Source: Eubacterium sp. (GTDB lineage: Bacteria > Bacillota > Clostridia > Peptostreptococcales > Anaerovoracaceae). From it: 64,000 nucleotides of DNA. A program made the translations under genes and the position numbers. The DNA lies in NCBI GenBank assembly GCA_021769965.1, contig JAETRU010000002.1, positions 82,676 to 146,675 on the forward strand, written 5' to 3'. The notes below the pieces were generated by a model, which searched no databases, had not been told where the DNA came from, and saw only the letters and a list, made by a program, of their open reading frames with translations. Shown in pieces: positions 37,897 to 46,587 of the stretch (its first letter is position 1; every line of letters starts with the position of its first letter).

Positions 37897-38737
37897 GAGT
37901 GACTCTGTAACCATCTTCACGAAAAACCTCTGCCATTCTGTTGGCCATAGCCACAGAGCGGTGCTGGCCGCCTGTACAGCCGAAGGCGATGTTGAGATGA
38001 TATTTTCCTTCCTTCACGTAGCACGGCGCGATCGTGTTGATCATGGTCCGGAGCTGAGTCACAAAATTCTGCGCGATCTCGTGCCGCAGCACATACTGAG
38101 AAACCTTCTTGTTATTGCCTGTCAGCCGCTTCAGACTGGGCACATAATACGGATTGGGAATGAACCGCATGTCCAGTACCAGATCCGTCTCCATAGGGAT
38201 CCCGTGCTTATATCCGAAGGAAGTCACGTTGATGGCGAAGGCGCTTTCCGGTTCCGCGCCAACGAAAAGCCGCTCCATCTCCAGCTTGAATCCGGCCACC
38301 TTCATATTGGTCGTGTCGATGACATAGTCCGCCTGCCTGCGCAGCTCCGCCAGCTTCTCCCGCTCTGCCTCGATGACCTCCCGGGTGGTCGAGCCTTCTG
38401 ACAGCGGATGATTTCTGCGGGTCTCGTTGTACCTTTTGATCAGTGTTTCGTCCGACGCTTCGATAAACAGCAGACTGCATTCGATATCGGCACGGCTCTT
38501 AAGATCCGACAGACACTGATTCAGATCGTCAAAAAACTCTCCGCCCCGCACGTCGATGACGAAAGCCGACTGACGTATCGGCCGGTTGGAATAGGCGGTC
38601 AGCTCCAGAAAATTGCTGATCAGAGCCGGCGGCATGTTGTCCACACAGTAATATCCCTGATCCTCAAACCAGTCTGCCGCGTTGGTCTTTCCCGCGCCCG
38701 ACAGACCGCTGACGATCACTACTTTCATCTTTTCCAT
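37877..38737 (-). CDS. rapZ: RNase adapter protein RapZ (YvcJ)
   Basis: 286 aa with N-terminal P-loop GLSGAGKT (residues 11-18) and the C-terminal RapZ domain (SFGYKHGIPMETDLVLDMRF, IAFGCTGGQHRSVAM). In enterobacteria it binds sugar-nucleotide signals and guides RNase E; in Firmicutes the role is less clear. It follows the PHP gene by four bases in a murB-PHP-rapZ unit. Confidence 0.96.
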   Translation of the reverse strand: MEKMKVVIVSGLSGAGKTNAADWFEDQGYYCVDNMPPALISNFLELTAYSNRPIRQSAFVIDVRGGEFFDDLNQCLSDLKSRADIECSLLFIEASDETLIKRYNETRRNHPLSEGSTTREVIEAEREKLAELRRQADYVIDTTNMKVAGFKLEMERLFVGAEPESAFAINVTSFGYKHGIPMETDLVLDMRFIPNPYYVPSLKRLTGNNKKVSQYVLRHEIAQNFVTQLRTMINTIAPCYVKEGKYHLNIAFGCTGGQHRSVAMANRMAEVFREDGYRVTLEHRDL

Positions 38738-38741
38738 ATCT

Positions 38742-39467
38742 TTAACACTCCTCTATATTGACGATCCTCTCTATGTCAAGCCCTGCCGCGAGAGCCCGCT
38801 GCAGGCCGCCTTCAAAACTGCCTACCCGGTCCGGCGTGTGAGCGTCGCTGCTGATCACGAACTTTACGTCCTCCCTGGCGCAGATGCGGATCTCCTCCGT
38901 AGTCAGATGCGCATGCCACGTGCTGATCTCCATCCAGGTGTCCGTGTCCGCGCAGGCTCTGGCAAGCTCCCCTATATCAAACCGCCCCTTGTCTCCCGGA
39001 TGTGTCAGGATCCGCAGGTCGTTCTCGTAGACAGCCTTTACCGCCATGTCCGTATTTTTGATCAAAAGGCGTCTGCCAAAGGCTTTCGGCGCTGCGCGAT
39101 GGGCGTCAAGCCAGTTTCCTATGCAGTACCCTCCGGGAATCCCGTAGTGATAGCCTCCGAGAATAAAGTCAAAATACCGCAGGTCCTCTTTGTTCACATC
39201 CAGGCAATGGCCTCCGGACACGATGTTGGCTTCCACGCCCAGATACAGCTTCAGCTGAGGATATATCTCCTTCAGCCGGTCGATCTCCCGGCGCATGAGG
39301 GGAAAGTCTTCCCGGCGCACGCCGTAAAACCGGTGGCCCGGTCCGTGATCCGTGACGGCAAGTCCCGACAGACCGGCTTTGACCGCCGCCTGCACATTCT
39401 CTTCGATGGTCCCCTTGCCGTGATTGTGGTGAGAGTAGACCGTATGCGTGTGATAGTCGAAGGTCAT
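38742..39467 (-). CDS. PHP-domain phosphoesterase
   Basis: 241 aa metal-dependent hydrolase of the histidinol-phosphatase/PHP family. Metal ligands are visible in DYHTHTVYSHHNHGKGT, VTDHGPGH, LGVEANIVS and ISSDAH. A longer frame with TTG start overlaps murB; ATG 39467, nine bases after GGAG, is preferred. In Clostridia this gene commonly sits between murB and rapZ; its substrate is not established. Confidence 0.86.
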   Translation of the reverse strand: MTFDYHTHTVYSHHNHGKGTIEENVQAAVKAGLSGLAVTDHGPGHRFYGVRREDFPLMRREIDRLKEIYPQLKLYLGVEANIVSGGHCLDVNKEDLRYFDFILGGYHYGIPGGYCIGNWLDAHRAAPKAFGRRLLIKNTDMAVKAVYENDLRILTHPGDKGRFDIGELARACADTDTWMEISTWHAHLTTEEIRICAREDVKFVISSDAHTPDRVGSFEGGLQRALAAGLDIERIVNIEEC

Positions 39468-39489
39468 CCGGTACTTCTCCGTGATCAGA

Positions 39490-40359
39490 TTATTCCTCTC
39501 CAATGATCCGTACCTCCGGCTCCAGTCTTACGCCGAACTTGTCAAATACCGTATTCTGCACCAGACGCATCAGGGAAGTGATATCCTTTGCCGTAGCGCC
39601 GCCTCTGTTGATGATAAAGCCGCTGTGCTGCTCCGACACCTGAGCTCCGCCTACTGACAGCCCTTTGAGCCCCGCGTCCTGGATCAGTTTTCCCGCGAAA
39701 TACCCTTCCGGCCGCTTGAAAAAGCTTCCGGCACTCGGATATTGAACCGGCTGTTTCTCATTTCTGCGCCGGGTAAGTTCCTTCATCTGCGCCGCGATCT
39801 CATCATGTACGCCCTGCTTCAGCTGCAGGCAGACTGTGACCACGATGTCGCCGGTCTCCTCCAGACAGCTGTGCCGGTAAGAGAAATCCATATCCTCCCC
39901 TTTGACGGTCCGCAGCGTTTTTCCGTCCCGGCTGACCAGGCTCACTGACTTGACGATATCCTTCATCTCTCCGCCGTAAGCGCCGGCGTTCATAAAAACA
40001 GCTCCGCCGATGCTGCCGGGAATGCCGCTGGCAAATTCGAAGCCGGTCAGATCCCCGTTCAGCGCGGCCTTTGCCACAGAGCTCATCAGAGCGCCGCCGC
40101 CGGCAGCGATCATGTCCCCGTCGATTCGGATGCCGCTGAAGGCTTCTCCCAGCTTCACTACCGTACCGTCAAAGCCGCCGTCGGCGATGAGAGTATTGGA
40201 ACCGTTTCCCAGTATGATGAACCTGCGCCCATCTCTGCAGAGCTTCTGCAGGACCTCCCTCAGTTCCTCTATCGTTTCCGGGATCACCAGTTCCGCCGCC
40301 CTTCCGCCGGCTCTGAACGAGGTGTATTCCCTCATATCCGCATCTATAAATCTCTTCAT
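39490..40359 (-). CDS. murB: UDP-N-acetylenolpyruvoylglucosamine reductase
   Basis: 289 aa FAD enzyme of peptidoglycan precursor synthesis, reducing the enolpyruvyl ether to UDP-MurNAc. FAD-binding ILGNGSNTLIADGGFDG, GIPGSIGGAVFMNAGAYGGE, catalytic serine in PSAGSFFKRP and the terminal EPEVRIIGEE are all present. Type II MurB by length. Start directly follows the upstream permease stop. Confidence 0.97.
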   Translation of the reverse strand: MKRFIDADMREYTSFRAGGRAAELVIPETIEELREVLQKLCRDGRRFIILGNGSNTLIADGGFDGTVVKLGEAFSGIRIDGDMIAAGGGALMSSVAKAALNGDLTGFEFASGIPGSIGGAVFMNAGAYGGEMKDIVKSVSLVSRDGKTLRTVKGEDMDFSYRHSCLEETGDIVVTVCLQLKQGVHDEIAAQMKELTRRRNEKQPVQYPSAGSFFKRPEGYFAGKLIQDAGLKGLSVGGAQVSEQHSGFIINRGGATAKDITSLMRLVQNTVFDKFGVRLEPEVRIIGEE

Positions 40360-41592
40360 TTACAATACATCCTTCCTGTCGATATCATATTTATTAAAAT
40401 CCATGTATTCCGCTGTTTCCGTCGGCATATTCCTGCGTGTCAGACGCTTTTTGATGTAGCGGCCCAGATAATAGTAGAACACCGCGAAGACCGGGACGCC
40501 CAGCACCATACCGGTAAAGCCGAAAAAGCCGCCGCCTACGATAATGGCGAACATGACCCAGAAGCTTGCCAGCCCCGTAGTGCCGCCCAGGATCTTCGGT
40601 CCCAGAATATTGCCGTCAAACTGCTGCAGCGCCAGCACCAGGATCAGGAAATAGAGAGCCTTCAGCGGACTTACCATGCAGATGATCAGAGCCGAAGGCA
40701 CGGCTCCGATAAACGGTCCGAAAAACGGGATAAAGTTCGTCACGCCCACGATCGTGCTGACCAGAACTGTATACGGCAGATTGAAAATGCTCATCAGGAT
40801 AAAGCACAGTATGCCGATGATCAGGGAATCGATCAGCTTTCCGTTGATAAAGCCGCCGAACGTCCTGCTGGTGAAATACGCGAATTCAAAGATCTCATCG
40901 GATTTCTCCTTGGTCATCGTCGCGGTGATGAACTTCTTGATCTGCGCGCGGAACAGCTCCTTACTGTTGAGCAGATATACACAGACGATAACGCCGATGA
41001 GGAGATTGAACATCGTTTTGATCGTCACATAGACCCCCATGGAGATCTGCGCCATATATTCTCCGATCCGCGGCATCAGATCATTTTCCGTCCACTCCGA
41101 GAAGCTGTCGCGGAAATGACTGATCAACAGTTCCACGGCCTGTGCCGCCTCCGGATACCGCTCCGCCGTAAAAGTAGACTCTCCCCAGGTGATCAGATCT
41201 GTCAGCCGGTCTGGCAGCATCTGCACCAGCCCCATCACGCTCCGGACAGTTTCCGGCAGCACCAGAGCAAAGAGGCCGCCTACGATGCCAAACAGCACCA
41301 TCAGAGCGATCACAGTTCCCATCACCCTGGCAACGCGAAGCGCTGTCTTCGCTTTTTGAAAAGCGTCCTTCAGCAGATGATACATCCGCCTTACCACAAC
41401 ATTATATACAGGACACAGAAGATACGCCATGATCATGCCGAAAATGAACGGAGACAGAATGCCTTCCACAGTATCCACCGCTTCCCGCACCCACGCAAAG
41501 TGGTCGATGATCCGGTATAGAAAGATCAAGGCTGCCCCGGCCCAAAAGACGGTCAATCCAAGCTTCATATATTCATCCTGTACTCTTTTCAC
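40360..41592 (-). CDS. AI-2E-family transporter
   Basis: 410 aa with about eight membrane helices and the family motif FGPFIGAVPSALIICM followed by GNILGPKILGGTTGL. GTG at 41592 is chosen because GAGGTG six bases upstream is a ribosome binding site; an earlier GTG is part of that site. Members move small molecules, quorum signals or sodium/protons; function here unknown. The stop abuts murB, suggesting co-transcription. Confidence 0.85.
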   Translation of the reverse strand: MKRVQDEYMKLGLTVFWAGAALIFLYRIIDHFAWVREAVDTVEGILSPFIFGMIMAYLLCPVYNVVVRRMYHLLKDAFQKAKTALRVARVMGTVIALMVLFGIVGGLFALVLPETVRSVMGLVQMLPDRLTDLITWGESTFTAERYPEAAQAVELLISHFRDSFSEWTENDLMPRIGEYMAQISMGVYVTIKTMFNLLIGVIVCVYLLNSKELFRAQIKKFITATMTKEKSDEIFEFAYFTSRTFGGFINGKLIDSLIIGILCFILMSIFNLPYTVLVSTIVGVTNFIPFFGPFIGAVPSALIICMVSPLKALYFLILVLALQQFDGNILGPKILGGTTGLASFWVMFAIIVGGGFFGFTGMVLGVPVFAVFYYYLGRYIKKRLTRRNMPTETAEYMDFNKYDIDRKDVL

Positions 41593-41759
41593 AAAAAACA
41601 CCTCTTCCTGCCGCAGCCAGATACTGTTACTACTATTTCTATACTACCACAAAGCGCTTAATTTTACCACCGGATTTCAAAATCACAGGATCACCGTATT
41701 GCATCCTGTATCCCAAAGAGAATAAAAATAAAAAATTTGTAATTTTTATGAATTCCCTA

Positions 41760-41787
41760 TTGACTTTTGTGCGTTGTGTCGTATAAT
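41760..41787 (+). promoter_or_regulatory. Sigma-A promoter of the 79-aa protein gene
   Basis: TTGACT (41760-41765), 16-base spacer, TATAAT (41782-41787), 38 bases upstream of the start codon. Confidence 0.75.
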
Positions 41788-41825
41788 TATTTTATCAAAC
41801 AAATATTTATTCGGAGGGTTCTAAA

Positions 41826-42065
41826 ATGCAGAAATCAATTCATGTGGACTGCCCGACTTATCTGGAGCTGGGTCTGAAAAATGGTGAAGTATATACGATC
41901 AATGGAAAAGAGCTTAACAGAGACGGCGTAAAGCATGTCATCGACTATCTGGGACAGGAAGTGAACGTAAAGGCTGACGATGTCCTGTCCAAGATCCATT
42001 CTCTGAAGCAGGCCGACGGCGCTGTTACCCTGAAACTGTACGACGGTATGGTCAGTGCGGTGTAA
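41826..42065 (+). CDS. Conserved-looking small protein, function unknown
   Basis: 79 aa, alternating strands and one helix (RDGVKHVIDYLGQEV), no signal peptide or membrane segment. I do not recognise it. A strong promoter, GGAGGG ribosome binding site and a strong terminator show that it is a real single-gene unit with high expression. It is convergent to the Fic-like gene. Confidence 0.75.
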   Translation: MQKSIHVDCPTYLELGLKNGEVYTINGKELNRDGVKHVIDYLGQEVNVKADDVLSKIHSLKQADGAVTLKLYDGMVSAV

Positions 42066-42109
42066 GTCTGTCTTCATTTTTCAATTTGCAAAATCCTTTT
42101 CTTTTCAAA

Positions 42110-42140
42110 AGCAGATGCCATCCAGGTGGCGTCTGCTTTT
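42110..42140. terminator. Terminator after the 79-aa protein gene
   Basis: Inverted repeat AGCAGA-TGCCA/TGGCG-TCTGCT followed by TTTTTATCC on the plus strand; it also abuts the stop of the opposing gene. Confidence 0.85.
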
Positions 42141-42769
42141 TATCCTTCCCTCATGATCCGGTTCATCTCCAGATTTTCCCGGATCACATTTTCTCTGCCC
42201 AGCTTCAGATACGAAGCCAGCGCGCTGTTGTACTCTCTTTCAGACAAAGACAGCGGATACATGGCCAGACCGCTGAAACGCAGCTCATACTCCATGGCCG
42301 TCCGGGCGATGACCTCACTCCAGTTTTCGTAAGGATAGATCCGAATGATCTCATTGTGGACATATACGGCCCGATCCAGCGGATCCGGCCTGCTGCCGTC
42401 ATGAAGACGGCCGAAGAGCCGCCGGAGCTCTCCTTCGATCTCCTGAGGAAGCACCGGGTTATAACTGAGATGAAACAGCACCGGCGTCCTGCGTCTGTAA
42501 GCGGCTGTCTCCCCGCCGGACACCCTTTGATAGAACTTGTCCAGCGTAGGCACAGACAGTTCCTCCGAAAGTCCCAGAAGCAGATCCATCAGCGGGAGCA
42601 CGTCAATAAGACCCGCGACCAGCAGATGCTCCTCCAGCGTTGCCGTCAGGTCATAGCCGCCGTCCATGATCTTCTGCACTCTCTCCCGGCTGATACTGCT
42701 GCCGGAAAGAGTCAGATTCATCATGACCCAGTCAAATTTTGCATTTTCCCTGTAATTTATCGTATCCAT
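42140..42769 (-). CDS. Degenerate Fic-fold protein
   Basis: 209 aa. The pattern VHNEIIRIYPYENWSEVIARTAMEY matches the Fic core helix-loop HPFxxGNGRxxR, but the catalytic His is Tyr and the GNGR anion loop is replaced by NWSEVIAR. The N-terminal LTLSGSSISRERVQKIMDGG resembles the SxIEGN region. AMP transfer is therefore unlikely; it may bind a target or nucleotide without catalysis. Length suits a minimal Fic domain. It is a single gene between two plus-strand neighbours. Confidence 0.62.
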   Translation of the reverse strand: MDTINYRENAKFDWVMMNLTLSGSSISRERVQKIMDGGYDLTATLEEHLLVAGLIDVLPLMDLLLGLSEELSVPTLDKFYQRVSGGETAAYRRRTPVLFHLSYNPVLPQEIEGELRRLFGRLHDGSRPDPLDRAVYVHNEIIRIYPYENWSEVIARTAMEYELRFSGLAMYPLSLSEREYNSALASYLKLGRENVIRENLEMNRIMREG

Positions 42770-42833
42770 ACCTGAATTTTAACACAAAAGCCGCAGTATG
42801 TGTTATAATTATTTGAAATGAGGGAGGTCTGAC

Positions 42834-43454
42834 ATGAAAATTTTACTCATCAGCGATACACACGGAGATATTTCCAGAGTTACAGATATTCTGGAGTACA
42901 CGAAAGATATAGAGATGATCATCCACTGCGGCGACTGCCAGTCCGACATGTCGTTTCTGGAAAGGCACACCGATATCCCCATCGTCTCCATAGAAGGCAA
43001 CTGCGACAGCCACCGGCGCGATCGAAAGGTAGTGGAAACGCCTGCCGGAAAACTGCTGATCACCCACGGACATTTTGAAGCTGTAGGCTTTACCTGCAAT
43101 AATCTGATCTTTGCCGCTGAAGAAGAGGGAGACTGCATCGCAGTCTGTTACGGGCATACCCACGTTCCCCACTGTGAGGACGTAAACGGACTGTGGCTGG
43201 TCAATCCCGGCAGCCTGACTGAGCCGCGGGGCGGTTCCCGGCCTTCCTATGCCATCCTGTGCTGTGAAGAGGACCGGTTCCAAGCTGATATAATGGATTA
43301 CGATACCTTTATGCAGACTCAGAAAGCACAGACGCAGGCAACGCGCGGCGCCGAGGATGCCGGTCAGAACGCGTCAGGCAGCAGCGCAGCCAAGAAGAAA
43401 AAAGTTACAGGAGGCTTTCTCCGGAATCTGCTCAATTACAGCGACCGGTTCTAG
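42834..43454 (+). CDS. YfcE/MJ0936-family metallophosphoesterase
   Basis: 206 aa calcineurin-like phosphoesterase: D8 and H10 in SDTHGD, then HCGDCQ, GNCDSH, THGH and GYGHTHVP-type metal ligands. The core ends near residue 160; a 45-residue Ala/Gln/Lys-rich tail with KKKK follows, longer than usual. Likely a phosphodiesterase for small substrates. ATG follows GGAGG by about eight bases. Confidence 0.88.
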   Translation: MKILLISDTHGDISRVTDILEYTKDIEMIIHCGDCQSDMSFLERHTDIPIVSIEGNCDSHRRDRKVVETPAGKLLITHGHFEAVGFTCNNLIFAAEEEGDCIAVCYGHTHVPHCEDVNGLWLVNPGSLTEPRGGSRPSYAILCCEEDRFQADIMDYDTFMQTQKAQTQATRGAEDAGQNASGSSAAKKKKVTGGFLRNLLNYSDRF

Positions 43455-43491
43455 ATACCAGCTCCCCTGACCCATGAAAAAGAAAAAAACG

Positions 43492-43516
43492 CAGCCTGCG
43501 CATTCCGCGCAGGCTG
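43492..43516. terminator. Bidirectional terminator
   Basis: Perfect ten-pair stem CAGCCTGCGC/GCGCAGGCTG with a five-base loop between the convergent phosphoesterase and dsdA genes, T-rich on the plus side and A-rich upstream for the minus strand. Confidence 0.88.
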
Positions 43517-43532
43517 TTTCAATAGCTTCGAT

Positions 43533-44837
43533 TTATTTTCCCATCTTATAATAAGCGTCCATTTCCTCTTCCGGCACCATGCTGCCGCCGGTAGCCCAGA
43601 GGATATGGGTCGCATTGCGAAGCTTATCCTTCAGATTATTTTTGATCAGATAGCCTTCAGCGCTCAGCACGTGTCCCGGACCGGTAAACGCCGCGCAGGC
43701 AGACGGCTCGATATAAATATTCTCCACATCGGCCAGCTTTGCCAGATACGGATACAGCTTTTCGTCACTTACAGTGAAACAGCCGTCAAGAAGGGTCTCC
43801 ATAATGCTGCCTACAAGCCGTGACGGCCTTGCCACTGCCAGCCCGTCCGCCGCCGTTTTGCCGTCCAGGCCTACATCGCCTACAGAGATCTGATCGTGCA
43901 GACCCGTCAGCATGCCCAGAGTCATACACGGCGCATGAGTCGGCTCCGCGAAGAAGATGTGTATGTGTTCTCCGAAGACCTGTTTCAGACCGAAAGCCAC
44001 GCCGCCCGGCGCGCCGCCGACGCCGCATGGTATATAGACAAAGACCGGATTCTCCGCGTCACAGGTGATCATCTGCCGTTTGAACTGATCCGCCAGCCGC
44101 TTGGCAGCTACAGAATACCCGAGAAACAGATCGCTGGATCCCTCGTCATCTACAAAATGGCACATAGGATCTCTGGCAGCTTCTTTTCTACCCTCCGCTA
44201 CAGCCTTCTGATAGTCGTCCTGATATTCCACCACTGTGACGCCCTTCTGACGCAGCAGATCCTTCTTCCACTGCCGGGCATCCGCCGACATGTGCACCGT
44301 CACCTTGAAGCCCAGCCGCGCGCTGATAATACCGATGGACAGACCCAGATTTCCGGTAGAACCTACAGCCACGCTGTACTCGCCGAAGACCTTTCTGAAC
44401 CGTTCCTCCATCAGGATCGAATAGTCGTCCTTCTCCGTCAGCATGCCCCGCTCCAAAGCGATAGACTCCGCCAGCTTCAGAACTTCGTAGATACCGCCCC
44501 TGGCCTTGATGGAGCCGGATACCGCCAGATGGCTGTCACACTTCAGAAACAGACGTCCGCCGAACTCCCTTCCCATCTCGTCCTGCAGCAGCTTCTTCAT
44601 ACGGGATATCTCCACCAGAGGCGACTCGATAATGCCGCCGGTCTCCTCCGTCTCCGGGAAGGCCGCCATAATATATGGCGCGAACCGCTCAAGCCTCCGC
44701 TGCGCGTCCTCAATATCCGCCATGCCGAAAGGCAGCTCTGCCTCACTTCCCGACTTCTCGTTCAGCCAGAAGATCTCATCGCAGTTTATCATATTCTGTA
44801 TCACAGGGTGTTCCACAATCAGTTTATCAATATCCAT
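43533..44837 (-). CDS. dsdA: D-serine dehydratase
   Basis: 434 aa PLP enzyme of the fold-type II family that turns D-serine into pyruvate and ammonia. The PLP lysine lies in SGSIKARGG, the phosphate-binding loop is [10 protein letters not shown], and [15 protein letters not shown] is typical. ATG 44837 follows AGGAGG; a seven-codon extension is possible but lacks a site. It stands alone with a terminator downstream. Acting on other D-amino acids is possible. Confidence 0.93.
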   Translation of the reverse strand: MDIDKLIVEHPVIQNMINCDEIFWLNEKSGSEAELPFGMADIEDAQRRLERFAPYIMAAFPETEETGGIIESPLVEISRMKKLLQDEMGREFGGRLFLKCDSHLAVSGSIKARGGIYEVLKLAESIALERGMLTEKDDYSILMEERFRKVFGEYSVAVGSTGNLGLSIGIISARLGFKVTVHMSADARQWKKDLLRQKGVTVVEYQDDYQKAVAEGRKEAARDPMCHFVDDEGSSDLFLGYSVAAKRLADQFKRQMITCDAENPVFVYIPCGVGGAPGGVAFGLKQVFGEHIHIFFAEPTHAPCMTLGMLTGLHDQISVGDVGLDGKTAADGLAVARPSRLVGSIMETLLDGCFTVSDEKLYPYLAKLADVENIYIEPSACAAFTGPGHVLSAEGYLIKNNLKDKLRNATHILWATGGSMVPEEEMDAYYKMGK

Positions 44838-44935
44838 AGGTTTCCTCCTACTTCTCACAAAAACTCTCTCCTGCTTATTTTACCATATTTCCGCTGAAAA
44901 AAAAAGTTTCATTTCTGGTGCAGCGGTTCAGCGGT

Positions 44936-44953
44936 TGACCCGGAAACGGGTCA
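44936..44953. promoter_or_regulatory. 18-base perfect palindrome upstream of a sigma-54 promoter
   Basis: TGACCCG-GAAA-CGGGTCA, 128 bases upstream of the -24 box at 45081, the usual distance of an activator site. It is followed by TTTTGT, so a terminator-like role is the alternative, but no plus-strand gene ends here. It differs from the GAAC-N8-GTTC motif. Confidence 0.5.
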
Positions 44954-45080
44954 TTTTGTATCCTTCTGTCAAAAGGTGTCCGTCCCGCGTTCTCGCTCCG
45001 TCCCTGCACTGCGGCGTGAAAGCCTTGAAAATACACGAATTTCAAGTTTTTTCATATTTTTTCCTGCGGCGCGTCCATTT

Positions 45081-45096
45081 TGGCACGAAATATGCT
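45081..45096 (+). promoter_or_regulatory. Sigma-54 promoter of the 78-aa protein gene
   Basis: TGGCAC-N5-ATGCT: the -24 box is perfect and the -12 box has one mismatch while retaining GC. It lies 91 bases upstream of the start codon within a 334-base gene-free stretch. Confidence 0.82.
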
Positions 45097-45171
45097 TTAT
45101 ATACGGGCAAAAGACAAAAACAAAACATTCAGCCGCCAGCTGATGAAATAAAAATTATGGAGGAACAAAAA

Positions 45172-45408
45172 ATGAACAAAGAAGAAATGTTAAAGAAGTC
45201 TTTCGCCCACACTCTGACCAACGCCGCTCTGAACTTCGCTGACCGGGAGGTCGACGCTCTCGTCATGAGACAGGATATGATCGAATTCGCGGAAAGAAAC
45301 AACTTCGACCTGACCAAAGAAGAGATCGAAAAGTACATTCACCAGCAGATCGATAAGATGGCAGAATCCGTCAAGGACTTTAAGTATCAGACAAGAATGA
45401 TGAAATAA
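45172..45408 (+). CDS. Small helical protein from a sigma-54 promoter, function unknown
   Basis: 78 aa, charged and helical (MNKEEMLKKSFAHTLTNAALNFADREVDALVMRQDMI..), no membrane segment. I do not recognise it. The ATG follows GGAGG at a proper distance; the open frame continues upstream for 222 codons, but that part is antisense to dsdA and has no coding support. Its own sigma-54 promoter and a 20-pair terminator make it a regulated single-gene unit. It might serve as adaptor or inhibitor, but nothing in the sequence says so. Confidence 0.75.
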   Translation: MNKEEMLKKSFAHTLTNAALNFADREVDALVMRQDMIEFAERNNFDLTKEEIEKYIHQQIDKMAESVKDFKYQTRMMK

Positions 45409-45420
45409 CCCATATGTTTA

Positions 45421-45475
45421 AGGAAAGACTCCTCCGCGGCCCCTTTTCACAGCCGCGGAGGAGTCTTTCCTTTTT
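45421..45475. terminator. Very strong bidirectional terminator
   Basis: A 20-pair perfect stem (45421-45440 with 45452-45471, core GACTCCTCCGCGGC) around an 11-base loop and a T-tract on the plus strand. It separates the 78-aa gene from the end of the flavodoxin-fold gene. Confidence 0.93.
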
Positions 45476-45477
45476 GG

Positions 45478-46551
45478 TCAGTCGATGAAGATCTTCTCCT
45501 CGCCCAGAATGCGTCTGGCAAAGATCCGGGTCTTCTCTTCAAGATTTTCTACCTGCAGGATGCTCCCCGGATCGTTGGCTGTCTCCACCAGGGCAAAGTT
45601 TCCCGGAAGGATAAAGCTTTTGTTGAAATTCATGGCTCCGATCACCTGCTCCGCTACGATATCCCCGCCGCTGTAGCCGGAGATCACCAGAGCGTAGACC
45701 TTTTTCCGCGAAAAATCATGGGTCCGAAATACTGCCGTAAGCCGGTTGATAAAGGCCGTGATATTGGCGCTGACCGCATCGTTGTAATTGGGACAGATCA
45801 TGACCAGGCTGTCGCATCTGATAATGGCCGGATATACCTTTTCCACCATGATGCCTCCATAGAAGCAGCCCCCCTGCTCCCCGAAATGAAGACAGTCCTC
45901 GTATTTACAGCCCCGGCAGTCCAGCATCTGTCCATTGCGCAGCGACACCTCTGTCACATCAGCTTTACCGGTCAGACGATCTCTGACCTTTTCCCACAGC
46001 AGCAGACTGTTGGAAGTCTTCCTGCTGCTGGCGTGGATGACAAGAATATTCTGTCGTTCTGTCTGCGGCATCTGAAAAGCCATGAGCCTTTCGACCAGCT
46101 GGCGGGTCATTTTCATATAGGCTCCCAGATTGTCCGTTCCAAGTACCTTTCCCATGACGTTGAAATTATACAGAGATCCTGTGGCCTCCACTAGCGGCTT
46201 GCCCAAAAACGTACAGCCGGCCTGATTGGCCGAAAACACCAGACGCCGGGCCAGACTCTTGGTAAACAGCTCACCGCTGCCGTCCACTACCACTGCCGCG
46301 CAGGCTCCTGCCAGACAGTCGGAGTTCGCGCGGAAATACTCCAGCATCCGGTAGTATTCCAGATTGATCCCCGCCTCCGATAGACAGATCGCGAAAAGGA
46401 GCTTTCGGCCCCGCAGATCCCGCTTTGAAATCGCTTCCACTGTCATGACATACTCCGTCTGCATCCCGGAAAGTGCCGCCTGCAGCACCTGATCCATCCG
46501 GTTCTTCCTCTCACACTCGCTGCAGAAAGGCTTGATCACTGTTAACAACAT
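45478..46551 (-). CDS. Flavodoxin-fold (NADPH-dependent FMN reductase-like) protein
   Basis: 357 aa. The C-terminal half (about residues 165-350) is flavodoxin-like: ILVIHASSRKTSNSLLLWEKV, a Cys motif CRGCKYEDCLHFGEQGGC, and CPNYNDAVSANITAFINRL. The N-terminal 160 residues are a separate, less clear domain. Several near-cognate start codons follow AAAAGGG, so the start is uncertain by a few codons. Last gene of the operon headed by the second Kdd-domain activator, 36 bases after the dehydrogenase-like gene. Likely an electron carrier or oxidoreductase; partner unknown. Confidence 0.75.
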   Translation of the reverse strand: MLLTVIKPFCSECERKNRMDQVLQAALSGMQTEYVMTVEAISKRDLRGRKLLFAICLSEAGINLEYYRMLEYFRANSDCLAGACAAVVVDGSGELFTKSLARRLVFSANQAGCTFLGKPLVEATGSLYNFNVMGKVLGTDNLGAYMKMTRQLVERLMAFQMPQTERQNILVIHASSRKTSNSLLLWEKVRDRLTGKADVTEVSLRNGQMLDCRGCKYEDCLHFGEQGGCFYGGIMVEKVYPAIIRCDSLVMICPNYNDAVSANITAFINRLTAVFRTHDFSRKKVYALVISGYSGGDIVAEQVIGAMNFNKSFILPGNFALVETANDPGSILQVENLEEKTRIFARRILGEEKIFID

Positions 46552-46587
46552 CCCTTTTCGCCTCTTTTCATCCTCGCTTATACTTCC

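Noticed and set aside
44506..45171. In-frame upstream extension of the 78-aa protein to about 300 codons
   Set aside because: The extra part is antisense to dsdA, has no family resemblance and no ribosome binding site, whereas GGAGG and a sigma-54 promoter support the start at 45172.
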